Notes: generated from the sequence alone by a model not told the origin. DNA of 64,000 bases from Deinococcus roseus (GCF_014646895.1 NZ_BMOD01000020.1:1-64000), one strand, 5' to 3'. Positions 52,612 to 61,422 are shown, counted from the first letter of the stretch. Program-made: numbers and translations.

Positions 52612-53190
52612 TCAAACAATGATGGGTTCTGCGGGGTAGCCACCGTTGTGGTAGCTCTTCACGGCGCTGAAGACGGCTTTCATGAATTTGCCGCTCTCGC
52701 TGTAGTAGGAGCAGGTGATGATGTTCTTGTCGGTCACCACGTCTGCTTCGATCACGGTGGCTCCAGCGTTGACCACATCGTCCTTGAGGCCCACGTAGGC
52801 GCAGGTCAGTTTGTTGCGCAGCACGCCAGCGGAAACCATGATCCAGGGGCCGTGGCACAAACCTGCAACCACCTTGTTGGCCTCGTCCATGCTCTTGACG
52901 AAGTTCAGCACGCGTTTGTCCTGGCGCACACGGTCGGGGGCTTCGTGGCCGCCGGTCAGGATCACCACGTCGTATTTGTTCACAGCGTCTTCTGCAGCCA
53001 GATCGTTGAAGGAGATGTTGGGCAGGGAGCGCTTGTCCATGGGCACGGTGATGCCGTACTTGCCGGTCACCAGTTCGCCGTCTTTGGTGGCGATGTCCAC
53101 TTCCCAGCCTTCTTCTTTGGCGCGGTAGTAGGTGTAAACGATGTCGTGGTCTTGAAATCCAGGTCCGGTGATGATGACAGCTTTGGGCAT
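52612..53190 (-). CDS. DJ-1/PfpI-family protein
   Basis: 192 residues. DJ-1/PfpI core with VVILTGGHEAPDRVRQDKRV and the nucleophile elbow VVAGLCHGPWIM, so the reactive Cys and the following His are present. Members act as deglycases, proteases or stress proteins; function is not decidable. AAAGGA lies 7 nt before the ATG. It follows a cupin gene on the same strand by about 90 bp. Confidence 0.85.
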   Translation of the reverse strand: MPKAVIITGPGFQDHDIVYTYYRAKEEGWEVDIATKDGELVTGKYGITVPMDKRSLPNISFNDLAAEDAVNKYDVVILTGGHEAPDRVRQDKRVLNFVKSMDEANKVVAGLCHGPWIMVSAGVLRNKLTCAYVGLKDDVVNAGATVIEADVVTDKNIITCSYYSESGKFMKAVFSAVKSYHNGGYPAEPIIV

Positions 53191-53281
53191 GATGTGTTCC
53201 TTTCGGTGCCTTAAAAAGGCAAGGTGAATGGGTTTGAAGTGTTTTGAGATGGGAGAATCAGTGGGGTGCGCTCAGCGGGAT

Positions 53282-54034
53282 TTATCGTGTCTTGCGGATG
53301 CGCAGGCCCATCATGGGGGTGTCAATGCCTGTGGGGGTGGTGTGCTGCAAGTTGATCACCACGGGTCCGCCCAGCAGGTGGTCTTCGATGCCGAGTTTCA
53401 CGAACAGGAAATCCTGAGCGCCGGGCTGCAGTTCTGCAAAGTCTTCAATGCTGAACAGGTAGCGCTGGTTTTCGTCTTCGGCCCTGAGCTTGCAGGAATA
53501 GTTGAAGCGGCTTTCGAAGGTTTGCATCTCGGGGAGGTTCAGGTCGAAACGCTGGGTGGTTTCGTACCCCATGGATTCCCTGCCATAAGCGTCTTTGATG
53601 CGCACCAGATCGAATTTGTTTCTGGGGTTTTCCACTTCAATCAGTTCCAGGTTCTCTGTGGCAGAAATGTTGCGGGTGGAGTGGAACACCCCCCGGTCAA
53701 TGTGGATGTACGAGCCAGCAGAGATCACTTCTTCTCGGTCCAGGGAAGCCAGGATGCCTTCACCGCTCAGGCAGATCAGGATGGTTTCCTTGCGGGGGTG
53801 ACAGTGCACGGAGGTGCGCTGTGCGGGCTTGATGGTCAGTTTCCAGATGTCAAAGAAAGGGTCGCAGTAGGTGCGAAATTCGTACCCCCAGGGCTTTTCG
53901 ATGAGTCCATCCAGATAGCCATCGTCTTGAAATGATTCGTTCTTCAGTGCGGAGTAAGCAATGCTCTGTGTGATGTAATCAATATCGTTGGCAGTAAGCT
54001 CAAACTTATTGCCGGGTAAATTCTTGAGGCTCAA
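53282..54034 (-). CDS. Cupin-domain protein of the sugar-isomerase-like type, TTG start
   Basis: 250 residues. EKPWGYEFRTYCDPFFDIWKLTIKPAQRTSVHCHPRKETILICLSGEG is a cupin with HxHxxxxE-like metal ligands, as in mannose-6-phosphate isomerase C-terminal domains ('KPWGxE'). A second, partly degenerate cupin-like half follows. The start is TTG at 54034 with a strong AAAAGGAGGT 5 nt upstream. The upstream region is AT-rich with repeats. Function unknown; sugar or nucleotide-sugar chemistry is an inference. Confidence 0.7.
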   Translation of the reverse strand: MSLKNLPGNKFELTANDIDYITQSIAYSALKNESFQDDGYLDGLIEKPWGYEFRTYCDPFFDIWKLTIKPAQRTSVHCHPRKETILICLSGEGILASLDREEVISAGSYIHIDRGVFHSTRNISATENLELIEVENPRNKFDLVRIKDAYGRESMGYETTQRFDLNLPEMQTFESRFNYSCKLRAEDENQRYLFSIEDFAELQPGAQDFLFVKLGIEDHLLGGPVVINLQHTTPTGIDTPMMGLRIRKTR

Positions 54035-54052
54035 GATCTACCTCCTTTTAAT

Positions 54053-54079
54053 AATAGACACAGTGAATAGACACAGTGA
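54053..54079. repeat. 13-bp tandem repeat upstream of the cupin gene
   Basis: AATAGACACAGTGA at 54053-54066 and again at 54066-54079, sharing one base. It lies 20-45 bp upstream of the cupin start codon. Confidence 0.8.
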
Positions 54080-54257
54080 TTCGCTGGATGCCAATGTCAA
54101 TGGACATGCTCCCCTACATAAAATCACCACCTTGTATTAAGTTTGCCTGTGGAGGATTGCCCTCGCTCGGTCTCGGTAAATGTAATACATCCGGCTAAAA
54201 TTGTCAATCATTCCTTACATTTATTAAGATGCTGTCTTTAAATTAAAAACGACAATA

Positions 54258-54294
54258 TTCAATGACTTCACACTGGTCATGTGAATTCATTGAA
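54258..54294. repeat. Long imperfect inverted repeat
   Basis: TTCAATGA, one mismatch, TTCACA (54258-54272) pairs with TGTGAA, mismatch, TCATTGAA (54280-54294) around a 7-bp loop. There is no T-tract, so it is more like an operator than a terminator. Confidence 0.65.
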
Positions 54295-54425
54295 TGAGAA
54301 AAAGATATGTTTTGTGTTTGTTGTTTCTTTAAAGAACAACAAAAAAGGTGAAAGGGGTGTTTTTGCACAGCCTTCCAGCAGAGGCAAATCTGCAGCTCAG
54401 CAAAGCCTGGGCTGGAAAAGAAGCC

Positions 54426-55391
54426 TCACTCGGGCTGGAACAGGGTGCCTTTCAGAAGCCCTGAGATGCTGTGAAACGCCAGCAGTCCCACCAGAAACGC
54501 CAGCAACACGCCACCTGCAAGGCCCACCCAGTGGAGCGCCATCACCCCACTGAGGTGTGCGTATTCCTGCAAGGCCAGCAGCACGGCAGCCATTGGCATG
54601 GCATAGGCCCACCAGGTCCAGTTGAAAGGTGTTCTGATCACTGCTGGAAGACCGGGCAGCACCCACACAGCAAAAAGCAGAGAAGCATAAACCAGAATGC
54701 GGTCCACCTCCTGCAGTTTTCCGGTCAGGGCCACGTGGGCCAGAAAAGCCACAGCAGGAGGGGCCATCAAGATGGCCTGCAGGGGCTGCAGAAACACCGG
54801 ACCTGCAGGATTCAGCAGGGTGCGCTGAACAATCAGGGGCAGCAGAACCAGCCATTGCAGCAGTCCAGCGCTGAAAAAGAACCAGGAGGTTTCGGTCCAG
54901 CCCAGACGAACGCCCAGCAAGGGCACCATCAGGCAGGCAATGGGAGGCACCACCCAGATGGGGGACAGGTGCTCCAGCGAAAATCCTGTGCGGGACCAGC
55001 GAACCCAGGTGGTCGCGGTGAGGGCTGCAGTCAGAACGGTTCCTGCTCCAGCCAGAATGCCAGCCAGAATCTGCGAAGACGGGAGGGCCGCTTCTGCCAG
55101 CAACAGCAAACTGATGGGCACTTGCCCTGCAAAGCCGTGTCTGACGGGATGAAGCAGATCCTGTTTGACTGCGTCAGGGTGCAGGAGGATTTTCGAGACG
55201 TAAATGGCACCAACTCCGGCAAAAACCAGACCTCCAGCGATCAAAACCCCTTCAGCAGGAGCAGTGAAAACCGAATAAGTCTGGGAAAGGGAGCGCCAGG
55301 TCAGGCCCAGGCCACTGATGCCCATCACGGAAGCGAATATGGGTATGGGGACATGCTTCAGGATGGATTGTGGCTCGCGAATGCGTTCCAT
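54426..55391 (-). CDS. TehA/SLAC1-family membrane protein
   Basis: 321 residues, about ten hydrophobic helices. The N terminus VPIPIFASVMGISGLGLTW and later PIWVVPPIACLMVPLLG and FNWTWWAYAMPMAAVLLAL fit the TehA/SLAC1 group of tellurite-resistance proteins and anion channels. The transported ion is unknown. AAGGTGA lies 9 nt before the ATG. TATATT about 30 nt upstream may be the -10 box. Confidence 0.75.
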   Translation of the reverse strand: MERIREPQSILKHVPIPIFASVMGISGLGLTWRSLSQTYSVFTAPAEGVLIAGGLVFAGVGAIYVSKILLHPDAVKQDLLHPVRHGFAGQVPISLLLLAEAALPSSQILAGILAGAGTVLTAALTATTWVRWSRTGFSLEHLSPIWVVPPIACLMVPLLGVRLGWTETSWFFFSAGLLQWLVLLPLIVQRTLLNPAGPVFLQPLQAILMAPPAVAFLAHVALTGKLQEVDRILVYASLLFAVWVLPGLPAVIRTPFNWTWWAYAMPMAAVLLALQEYAHLSGVMALHWVGLAGGVLLAFLVGLLAFHSISGLLKGTLFQPE

Positions 55392-55546
55392 GTTGAAAAA
55401 TCACCTTCCGGACAAAAAATATAAAGGGTGACTGCCCGTTATACGCAGCCACCCTGGTGTTTAAAGACCTGCAGAAAACATGTGTTTTCGCAGAACATCT
55501 GAAAATGTGAAGTGCAGTGTTGTTTGGGATGATTTGATTCATGGGT

Positions 55547-55615
55547 ATTGGGTAAAACAGAGTCATTGGGTAAAACAGAGTCATTGGGTAAAACAGAGTC
55601 ATTGGGTGAAACAGA
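55547..55615. repeat. 18-bp tandem repeat, nearly four copies
   Basis: ATTGGGTAAAACAGAGTC occurs at 55547, 55565 and 55583, with a fourth diverged copy at 55601-55615. It lies between the TehA-like gene and the end of the beta-propeller gene. No spacers of unique sequence are present. Confidence 0.9.
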
Positions 55616-55685
55616 ATTGCGGCAGAAATTGAAAACAACAGAAGAGCAAAGAAGTCTGGGGAAGAAAGCCTGTCAGACCTGTGGA

Positions 55686-56537
55686 TTACAGGTCTTGCAG
55701 GATGATGCGGTTTTCGGTGAACACAGGGATCAGCAGGCGGTTGCGTTTGCTGTCATAACCGATGTCTGCGGGGGAGGGCACGTTGTTCAGCAGCACGGTG
55801 TTTTTGCCATCTGCACCCAGGGCATAAATGGTCTGGGTGTTCCAGCTGGAGACCAGAAAACGGTTCCCCACCCACAGCAGTCCGTCCAGACCGCCATCGG
55901 GAAGCTGACCGAGTTTGCTGTGTTTGTCTGCATTCAGGGCGTACACTTCACCGGAACCGAAGGGAGCAACCACCACGGTGCCGTCTTTTTGCACCAGCAG
56001 GCCGTTGGGGTGGGCGAGTTGCTCACCTTTGGCCAGCACAGTGGCTTTGCGGTCTTTGCCAATTTTGAAGATGGCATCGGTGCCGGAAGGTTTGAATTCA
56101 GGCAGGAAACCGCTGTCTGAAACGTAAACATTGCCCTGTGCATCGGTGGCGATGTCGTTCAGGAAGGTGCTGCCTCCCAGCACGATGTTGCGCAGAAACT
56201 GTCCGGTTTTGCGGTTGAACAGGCGCACGGTGTCGATGTCTGCCACATACAGGATGTTCCCGACCACAGCCAGGCCTTTGGGGGAATGCAGGGTCACGCC
56301 GTTGCTGCCCCCGGCAATCCAGCGGGCATTGAGGATCTGTCCATCGGGAGAGACCTGGGCAATGAAGCCGTTGTTGTCTTTTGCAAACGGATCACCGTTG
56401 ATGTTGGACACCAGGTAAAGGTCGGTTTTGGCGTCATAGAGCACGGATTCGGGGGTTTGCAGGCCAGGGACCTGGATGGTTCTGGCCTGGGCCAGACCGA
56501 GGGTCAGCAGGGCAGAAAGGGCAAGAAGGGATTTCAT
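55686..56537 (-). CDS. Exported SMP-30/NHL-type beta-propeller protein
   Basis: 283 residues with a signal peptide (MKSLLALSALLTLGLAQA). Propeller-type repeats follow (YDAKTDLYLVSNINGDPFAKDNNGFIAQVSPDGQIL, GNILYVADIDTVRLFNRKTG, GNVYVSDSGFLPEF, GTVVVAPFGSGEVYALN). It resembles SMP-30/gluconolactonase-like periplasmic proteins, but catalytic metal ligands cannot be assigned with confidence. The start at 56537 has GGAGG 5 nt upstream; the longer frame to 56645 is not used. Confidence 0.75.
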   Translation of the reverse strand: MKSLLALSALLTLGLAQARTIQVPGLQTPESVLYDAKTDLYLVSNINGDPFAKDNNGFIAQVSPDGQILNARWIAGGSNGVTLHSPKGLAVVGNILYVADIDTVRLFNRKTGQFLRNIVLGGSTFLNDIATDAQGNVYVSDSGFLPEFKPSGTDAIFKIGKDRKATVLAKGEQLAHPNGLLVQKDGTVVVAPFGSGEVYALNADKHSKLGQLPDGGLDGLLWVGNRFLVSSWNTQTIYALGADGKNTVLLNNVPSPADIGYDSKRNRLLIPVFTENRIILQDL

Positions 56538-56752
56538 AAAACCTCCAATGTGGGGTTGGGTCCAGCAGGGCCAGAACCGTTGAGCATCAAAGTGACGCAT
56601 GTCAGTATGCCGAACAAACAAAGTTGGGCTTTTGACGGCGGTCACAGAAAAGCCAGTGTACTTTCTTTTGTGGTTTTCCGAAAGCGTGAACTTTTCTTTT
56701 GAAGGAATCGGAAAAATCTTGTGCAGAACAGAAAAAGCGCTGGAATTTCCCT

Positions 56753-56790
56753 GAAAATCCGGGACCCACTTTGTCTTTCAGGTCCCGGAT
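56753..56790 (-). terminator. Terminator of the second DJ-1 gene
   Basis: TCCGGGACC (56758-56766) pairs with GGTCCCGGA (56781-56789). On the minus strand TTTT follows. Confidence 0.75.
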
Positions 56791-56802
56791 AGGTGCTTTT
56801 CC

Positions 56803-57489
56803 TTATGCGCCAACAGGCTGGGCCTGCAGCAGTTTCACCACAGCCTCGGCCACGCCAGCAGAGGAAGCGGGGTTCTGGCCGGTGACCAGACGCTCAGAAA
56901 CCTGCACATTGCTCTGGAAGTTGGCGGCGGGGATGTGTTTGGCTCCACGCTCCACCAGTTTGCTTTCCAGCAGGAAGGGAACCACATTGGTGAGGTTCAC
57001 AGCAGCTTCTTCCTGGTTGGTGAAAGCAGCCACGTTTTTGCCTTTGACCAGGAATTCACCGTTGGAGAGGCGGATGTTCACCAGACCAGCAGGTCCGTGG
57101 CACACAGCGGAAACCACACCGCCTTTTTCGTAGATCTCGGCGGCAATGCGGGCCAGGGCAGCGTTGTCTGCAAAGTCCCACATGGTGCCGTGGCCGCCCA
57201 CATAGAAGATGGCGTCGTAAATGCCGGGTTGCACCTGATCGGTGGTGAGGGTGTTCTCCAGTTTGCCTGCCACTTCGCTGTGCTCCAGGAAGGATTTCTG
57301 CTGGGGATCGTCCAGTTTAAGACCATCAAAGGGGGGCTTGCCGCCTTTGGGGCTCACGAAATCAATCTGGTAGCCGTGCTGCTTGAACACATGGAAAGGG
57401 TGGGCTGCTTCGGGAACGTAAAAGCCAGTCTTGCGAACGCCACCGAGGTCATCGTGGCTGGTCAGAACGAACAGAATGCGTCTGGTCAT
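56803..57489 (-). CDS. DJ-1/PfpI-family protein (Hsp31-like group)
   Basis: 228 residues. Larger DJ-1-type with VPEAAHPFHVFKQHGYQIDFVSPKGG, VGGHGTMWDFADN and the elbow VVSAVCHGPAGLVNI; the Cys, His and upstream acidic residue of Hsp31/glyoxalase III-like enzymes are present. A methylglyoxal or repair role is inferred from family. AAGGAG lies 6 nt before the ATG at 57489. It diverges from a LysR regulator and is the likely target of it. Confidence 0.85.
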   Translation of the reverse strand: MTRRILFVLTSHDDLGGVRKTGFYVPEAAHPFHVFKQHGYQIDFVSPKGGKPPFDGLKLDDPQQKSFLEHSEVAGKLENTLTTDQVQPGIYDAIFYVGGHGTMWDFADNAALARIAAEIYEKGGVVSAVCHGPAGLVNIRLSNGEFLVKGKNVAAFTNQEEAAVNLTNVVPFLLESKLVERGAKHIPAANFQSNVQVSERLVTGQNPASSAGVAEAVVKLLQAQPVGA

Positions 57490-57686
57490 AAAGGTCTCCT
57501 TGCTCCGTTCAGGTGCAGTCAGGCTTTTGGGCAACACAAGAGCTGCCCAGCGTGCCAGAAGCACTTGAGTGAGGAATCAAACTTCTAAAGTGGGGAAGAT
57601 CAGGAGGCGGTCTGCGGTGCATCCGTCCTCTCTGCAGAACACTATAGGTGCCCTGATACCCAAATTCAAATGATGGATTGCTATAC

Positions 57687-57710
57687 TGTCCATAACTTTT
57701 TTTATGGACA
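57687..57710. promoter_or_regulatory. Perfect inverted repeat over the lysR start, likely operator
   Basis: TGTCCATAA (57687-57695) and TTATGGACA (57702-57710) are perfect complements around a 6-bp centre. The right half covers the ATG at 57704, and TATACT (57682-57687) touches the left half. Binding here would block the regulator's own promoter or translation. Confidence 0.65.
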
Positions 57711-58597
57711 ACCTGAACCAGCTTCGCTCTTTTTTGACGGTCTACCGGGTGGGATCCATCACCCGTGCGGCAGAAGCCCTTCATTTGACCCAGCCTGCAG
57801 TGACCCGGCAACTGAGGCAACTGGAAGAACGCATGAGCCGCCAATTGTTCACCCGGGTGCCCCGTGGCATTGTGCCCACTGCTGCAGCGCACGAACTGGC
57901 CCGGCGCATTGGCACCCACCTGGACGCCCTGGATTTGCTGGCAGAATCCCTCAAACTGGGAAGCCAGAGTCTGGCAGGCACCGTTTATGTGGGAGGGCCA
58001 GCCGAATTTCTGGGGGCCAAGGTTTTGCCCTCCCTCTCAGATTTGCATGAGGAGAACATCCTGCTCAGAATCCGCCTGGGAGCCCCGGAAGTGCTGGTGC
58101 AGGACTTGCAGGCTGGGGCACTGGATCTGGTGGTTTCTACGGTGCGGATCAGCAACCCGGAACTGGAAAGCCGCACGCTTTATCTGGAAGAACTGGTGCT
58201 GGTGGGCAGCGCCTCCTGGGCAGAAAAAATCCCACGCAAAACTCTGGTGGCTGCAGAGGTGCTCAAGCAGATCCCCCTCCTGAGCTACGCAGAAGATTTG
58301 CCCCTGCTCAGAAGGTACTGGCGGCAGGTGTTCGGATCCCTGCCCAGCGCGACGGCTTCACTGGTGGTGCCAGATTTGCGTGCCCTGGTGGAGGTGGCGG
58401 CCAGCGGAGGAGGAGTCACGGTTTTGCCCAGGTATCTGGTGGAGGATTTGCTGGTCCAGGGCGACCTGATGGAACTGCTGCACCCCCTCAAACCTCCGGT
58501 CAACCAGTTGCATCTGGTCTGGAAAAGGGACACATCTTTGCATCCCAGGGTGATTTATGTGAAAGAACGGCTGGAGCGGGCCTCAGAGCGCTGGTGA
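57704..58597 (+). CDS. LysR-family transcriptional regulator
   Basis: 297 residues. N-terminal winged helix-turn-helix (LNQLRSFLTVYRVGSITRAAEALHLTQPAVTRQLRQLEERMSRQLFTR) and a two-lobed effector domain (about 90-295). It is transcribed away from the DJ-1 gene, the standard LysR-target arrangement. There is no ribosome site; the ATG lies inside an inverted repeat that is a probable autoregulatory site. The 3' end overlaps the convergent NAT gene by 15 bp. Confidence 0.92.
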   Translation: MDNLNQLRSFLTVYRVGSITRAAEALHLTQPAVTRQLRQLEERMSRQLFTRVPRGIVPTAAAHELARRIGTHLDALDLLAESLKLGSQSLAGTVYVGGPAEFLGAKVLPSLSDLHEENILLRIRLGAPEVLVQDLQAGALDLVVSTVRISNPELESRTLYLEELVLVGSASWAEKIPRKTLVAAEVLKQIPLLSYAEDLPLLRRYWRQVFGSLPSATASLVVPDLRALVEVAASGGGVTVLPRYLVEDLLVQGDLMELLHPLKPPVNQLHLVWKRDTSLHPRVIYVKERLERASERW

Positions 58598-59383
58598 AGT
58601 TTGTTTTGCACGCTCCAGACAGGCACTGTAAAGGCTCTGAATTTCTGCATCGCTTAAAGGAATCCCGAAAAATTCCCGCAGTTTTGCTGTGAAGCTTTGC
58701 AGGTCCAGCAGGTTTTCACTGCTGCCTTCCACCCATTTGTGGTCGGTCAGGTAATGCTTCCCCGACTGCACCTGAAACCCGCAGAACATCTTTTTCCGGA
58801 AGCCCGATTCTGCAGAGGTGGAATAAAAATGGCACATCTCCTGAAAGGCTTCCAATGCATGTTCTTCTTCCGTGAAGACATAAAGGGGTTTGCCTGCCTG
58901 CAGGTCATGGTAGGTCCAGAGTTCGCCTTCTTTTTGAAGGGTGCAGCCATTTTCCTGGTGACCCTCAAGCAGTGGAAAGGGATGCACGCTGCCATCGTTG
59001 AAACCCACATCCACCAGATAATCCTGCCCCTTCAGGCGCACTTTTAAGGCGAGGTGGGCAAAGGGCGGAGCGAGGGTGCCATCTCCCTTGAAAGGTTGCG
59101 TCATGATCAGGCGCACATCGTACCCCAGGGTTTGCAAGAGCCAGCCAAAAGCACTGTTCAACTCATAACAGAAGCCGCCCCTTTTGCGCTTTAAAATTTT
59201 GTCCAGCAGTGCATCCCTTCGCAAATCAATGGGCTGGTTCAGGTGCAAACTCAGGGTTTCAAAAGGAACATGCTTCAGGTGCTGTTCTTGCAAATGGCGC
59301 AGGTTTTGCAGGCTGGGAGGCGCTTCAGGGGCATGGATTCGGGCCAGATAAAGCGTGAGGGACATGTCTGATTGTTTCAGCAT
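58583..59383 (-). CDS. Arylamine N-acetyltransferase
   Basis: 266 residues. Transfers acetyl from acetyl-CoA to arylamines or hydrazines. The Cys-His-Asp triad is C72 (RGGFCYELN), H110 (PFAHLALKV) and D125 (VDVGFND). The start at 59383 has AAAGGA 9 nt upstream; ATG 59365 is an alternative without a site. It ends convergently with the LysR gene. Confidence 0.9.
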   Translation of the reverse strand: MLKQSDMSLTLYLARIHAPEAPPSLQNLRHLQEQHLKHVPFETLSLHLNQPIDLRRDALLDKILKRKRGGFCYELNSAFGWLLQTLGYDVRLIMTQPFKGDGTLAPPFAHLALKVRLKGQDYLVDVGFNDGSVHPFPLLEGHQENGCTLQKEGELWTYHDLQAGKPLYVFTEEEHALEAFQEMCHFYSTSAESGFRKKMFCGFQVQSGKHYLTDHKWVEGSSENLLDLQSFTAKLREFFGIPLSDAEIQSLYSACLERAKQTSPAL

Positions 59384-59425
59384 TGGTCCGCATCCTTTGC
59401 TGCACGCATCACCATTGCATGGGTG

Positions 59426-60451
59426 TCAGGGGTGTTGACCTGCAGCAAATTCCTCCATCAGAAACTGCCGGATTCTGCGCTCGATGATGTCTTTTGCCCC
59501 CAGACGGCGCTTCAATTCTTTTTCCAGTGCACCTGTGGGAATCAGGTTCTGGGGGGCACGGCGGTCCTTGAAAGACTCGCTGGCCAGCCTGGACAGCAGT
59601 TCCCCGGAGAAGTCGGCCACCAGACGGATGGCTGGAGGCAGGTCCTCAAAGTCACTGGGAGCGTAGGCTTCCACACGCACCAGACCCCCATAAGACTGCA
59701 TGTAAGGGGGCATTGCGGCCAGACGGACATACCAGGAATAGCGGGCGTAAGACTCCCCCTCGTACTGGAAGTAAAAAATGGGTGTGCGCTCTTTTGGACG
59801 CAATTGGGCCAGAATCCGCTGCTCGGTGGGGGGCAGGAAGTGGGTGTACTGGGTTTTCACAATCCCGAACACCAGTTTCTCGGGGTTGTCTTTGCGCAAC
59901 CGGCCATCCTGAAAGACCACGCTTTTCAACTGGATGGGTTTGACCGACACCTCCTCAATGCCAGAACTCAAATCATGGGAGAGTTGCTGCTCCAGATTCA
60001 GCATCAGGTTCTGCAGGCCGTTCAGGGGGGTGTGGATTTCGTTTTCTCGCTCGGTGTGCGCCGAAAACAACAGTTCAGGACACTGCCCGGCCAGAGGGGC
60101 CAGCCTGAGCGGTTCAGGATGGTAGCCTCCTCCTGCCACCAGAATGCGCTGGCTGTCCAGGTATTTGAGTCCTGCAGGACGCAAACCCAGCGGATGCAAT
60201 TCCACTGCACCTGTGGCAATGGCCCCCAGACCTCCAAAAACCACCCGCTCCTGGTCCTCGATGGTGACGTTGGCGTAAAGCTGGCGGGTGCCATCCACGA
60301 TGTAAACGTACTCCAGGCTGGCCGGGATGGGATTGCAGGGCATGGCCTGCCAGTCTGGGCCTTCCACAAAGTGAATTTCCGATTTGGTGCGAGGCTCTAA
60401 AGCCTGAATTTGGGGCTGGTCTGCACTCCAGGGGTCCAGTCGTAAGCGCAT
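59426..60451 (-). CDS. NurA-like nuclease domain protein
   Basis: 341 residues. An N-terminal catalytic-type Asp lies in VYIVDGTRQ (D53), and a second in VVFQDGRLRKDN, the two acidic motifs of the NurA fold, with aromatic-rich IFYFQYEGESYARYSWYVRLA between. NurA works with the HerA translocase in end resection, and Deinococcus has such a pair; HerA is not in this window. The assignment rests on motifs and length, so it is probable, not certain. AGAGGA precedes the ATG. Confidence 0.7.
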   Translation of the reverse strand: MRLRLDPWSADQPQIQALEPRTKSEIHFVEGPDWQAMPCNPIPASLEYVYIVDGTRQLYANVTIEDQERVVFGGLGAIATGAVELHPLGLRPAGLKYLDSQRILVAGGGYHPEPLRLAPLAGQCPELLFSAHTERENEIHTPLNGLQNLMLNLEQQLSHDLSSGIEEVSVKPIQLKSVVFQDGRLRKDNPEKLVFGIVKTQYTHFLPPTEQRILAQLRPKERTPIFYFQYEGESYARYSWYVRLAAMPPYMQSYGGLVRVEAYAPSDFEDLPPAIRLVADFSGELLSRLASESFKDRRAPQNLIPTGALEKELKRRLGAKDIIERRIRQFLMEEFAAGQHP

Positions 60452-60672
60452 GTGTTTTCCTCTTCAGAACTGAAAAATTCAGTGAATTTCAGTTCGCTTT
60501 TCTGTAAGCATCATACCTGAAGCCACCACAAAAGCATGGGGACTGCAAAAACAGAGGTTACAAAAATGAAACATCTGCCAAAAGGCGGAGCACAGGTTTG
60601 ACCAGAATGCTGATCAGAATGTATATTTCAGCCCATCCTTCCGCCAGAATCTTCCCTTAACATGTGACAGTG

Positions 60673-61380
60673 ATGGTTTTTTTCAGATGGTTGTGGGAGA
60701 TGCGGGATTCAAGCTGGTTTGGTTTGTTTTTTTCACTGGTTTTGCTGCTGCTGATGGGAGGTTCAGCAGGGGTTTACTCTGAAGTTCTGGAAGACCAGAA
60801 ACAGGCCCTGAAGGAGGCTTTTCTGAACCGGGTGCCCATGTGGGGCAACCGGGAGAGCAAGATTGTGCTGGTGGAATTTGCAGACCTGAACTGCTCAGAC
60901 TGCAAAACTTTACACCAGACCGTGTTTCAAAAAACCATTGAATACTACGTGCAGTCTGGCCGGGCGGTGTACTACTTTGTGGATGTGGGCATGCTGGGGA
61001 AAGACAGTGCCTACGGAACCCGCTTTTCCTACTGCCTGCAAAAACATGACCCGCAGCAGATCCAGACGTTCATTGACCGGATTTATGCCACCCCTGGACA
61101 GCACTGGAACGCCAGCAAATACCACTCCCTTTACCTCTCCATGCAGGGACAGCACCTCCCTGAAATCAAACGCTGCACAGGATCTCGCGCAGCTCAGGCT
61201 TTTCTGGAAGAGAACCAGCGCCGCATGAAGAAAAGCCAGGTGCAGCAGGTGCCCGCCCTGTCCATCAATGACCGCCTGTATCCCTACCATCCCAAAGCTG
61301 TGGAACGCGGCTTGCAGGACCTGAGTGGCTGGCTGGTCAGCAGCCTCAAAGTTCAGCCGGGCCATCAGGCTGTCTTTTGA
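60673..61380 (+). CDS. Membrane-anchored DsbA-like thioredoxin-fold protein
   Basis: 235 residues. One N-terminal membrane segment or signal anchor (WFGLFFSLVLLLLMGGSAG), then a DsbA/DsbG-type domain with the redox motif CSDC in FADLNCSDCKTLH and cis-Pro in QVPALSIN. It is predicted to act outside the cytoplasm on disulfides. TAACAT lies just upstream; GTG 60664 and 60670 are alternative starts. A perfect 14-bp hairpin follows the stop. Confidence 0.75.
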   Translation: MVFFRWLWEMRDSSWFGLFFSLVLLLLMGGSAGVYSEVLEDQKQALKEAFLNRVPMWGNRESKIVLVEFADLNCSDCKTLHQTVFQKTIEYYVQSGRAVYYFVDVGMLGKDSAYGTRFSYCLQKHDPQQIQTFIDRIYATPGQHWNASKYHSLYLSMQGQHLPEIKRCTGSRAAQAFLEENQRRMKKSQVQQVPALSINDRLYPYHPKAVERGLQDLSGWLVSSLKVQPGHQAVF

Positions 61381-61422
61381 GAACAACCTGACGGCTTTTG
61401 AACTTTCTACTGCGTTGATCAG

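Larger units (their letters stand above)
54035..54425. other. AT-rich intergenic region with repeats
   Basis: About 390 bp, much more AT-rich than its surroundings. It contains a 13-bp tandem repeat (54053-54079) and an imperfect inverted repeat (54258-54294). A short open frame at 54281-54553 has no coding signals. It holds the cupin promoter; no gene is recognised. Confidence 0.5.

Noticed and set aside
54281..54553. A 90-codon + frame in the AT-rich region
   Set aside because: Starts inside an inverted repeat and runs antisense into the TehA-like gene with low-complexity sequence.
55547..55615. Regular repeats considered as a CRISPR array
   Set aside because: The units are directly contiguous with no unique spacers and no cas genes are present.
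55548..56120. A + frame with repeated GKTESL units
   Set aside because: The repeat comes from the 18-bp minisatellite and the rest is antisense to the propeller gene.
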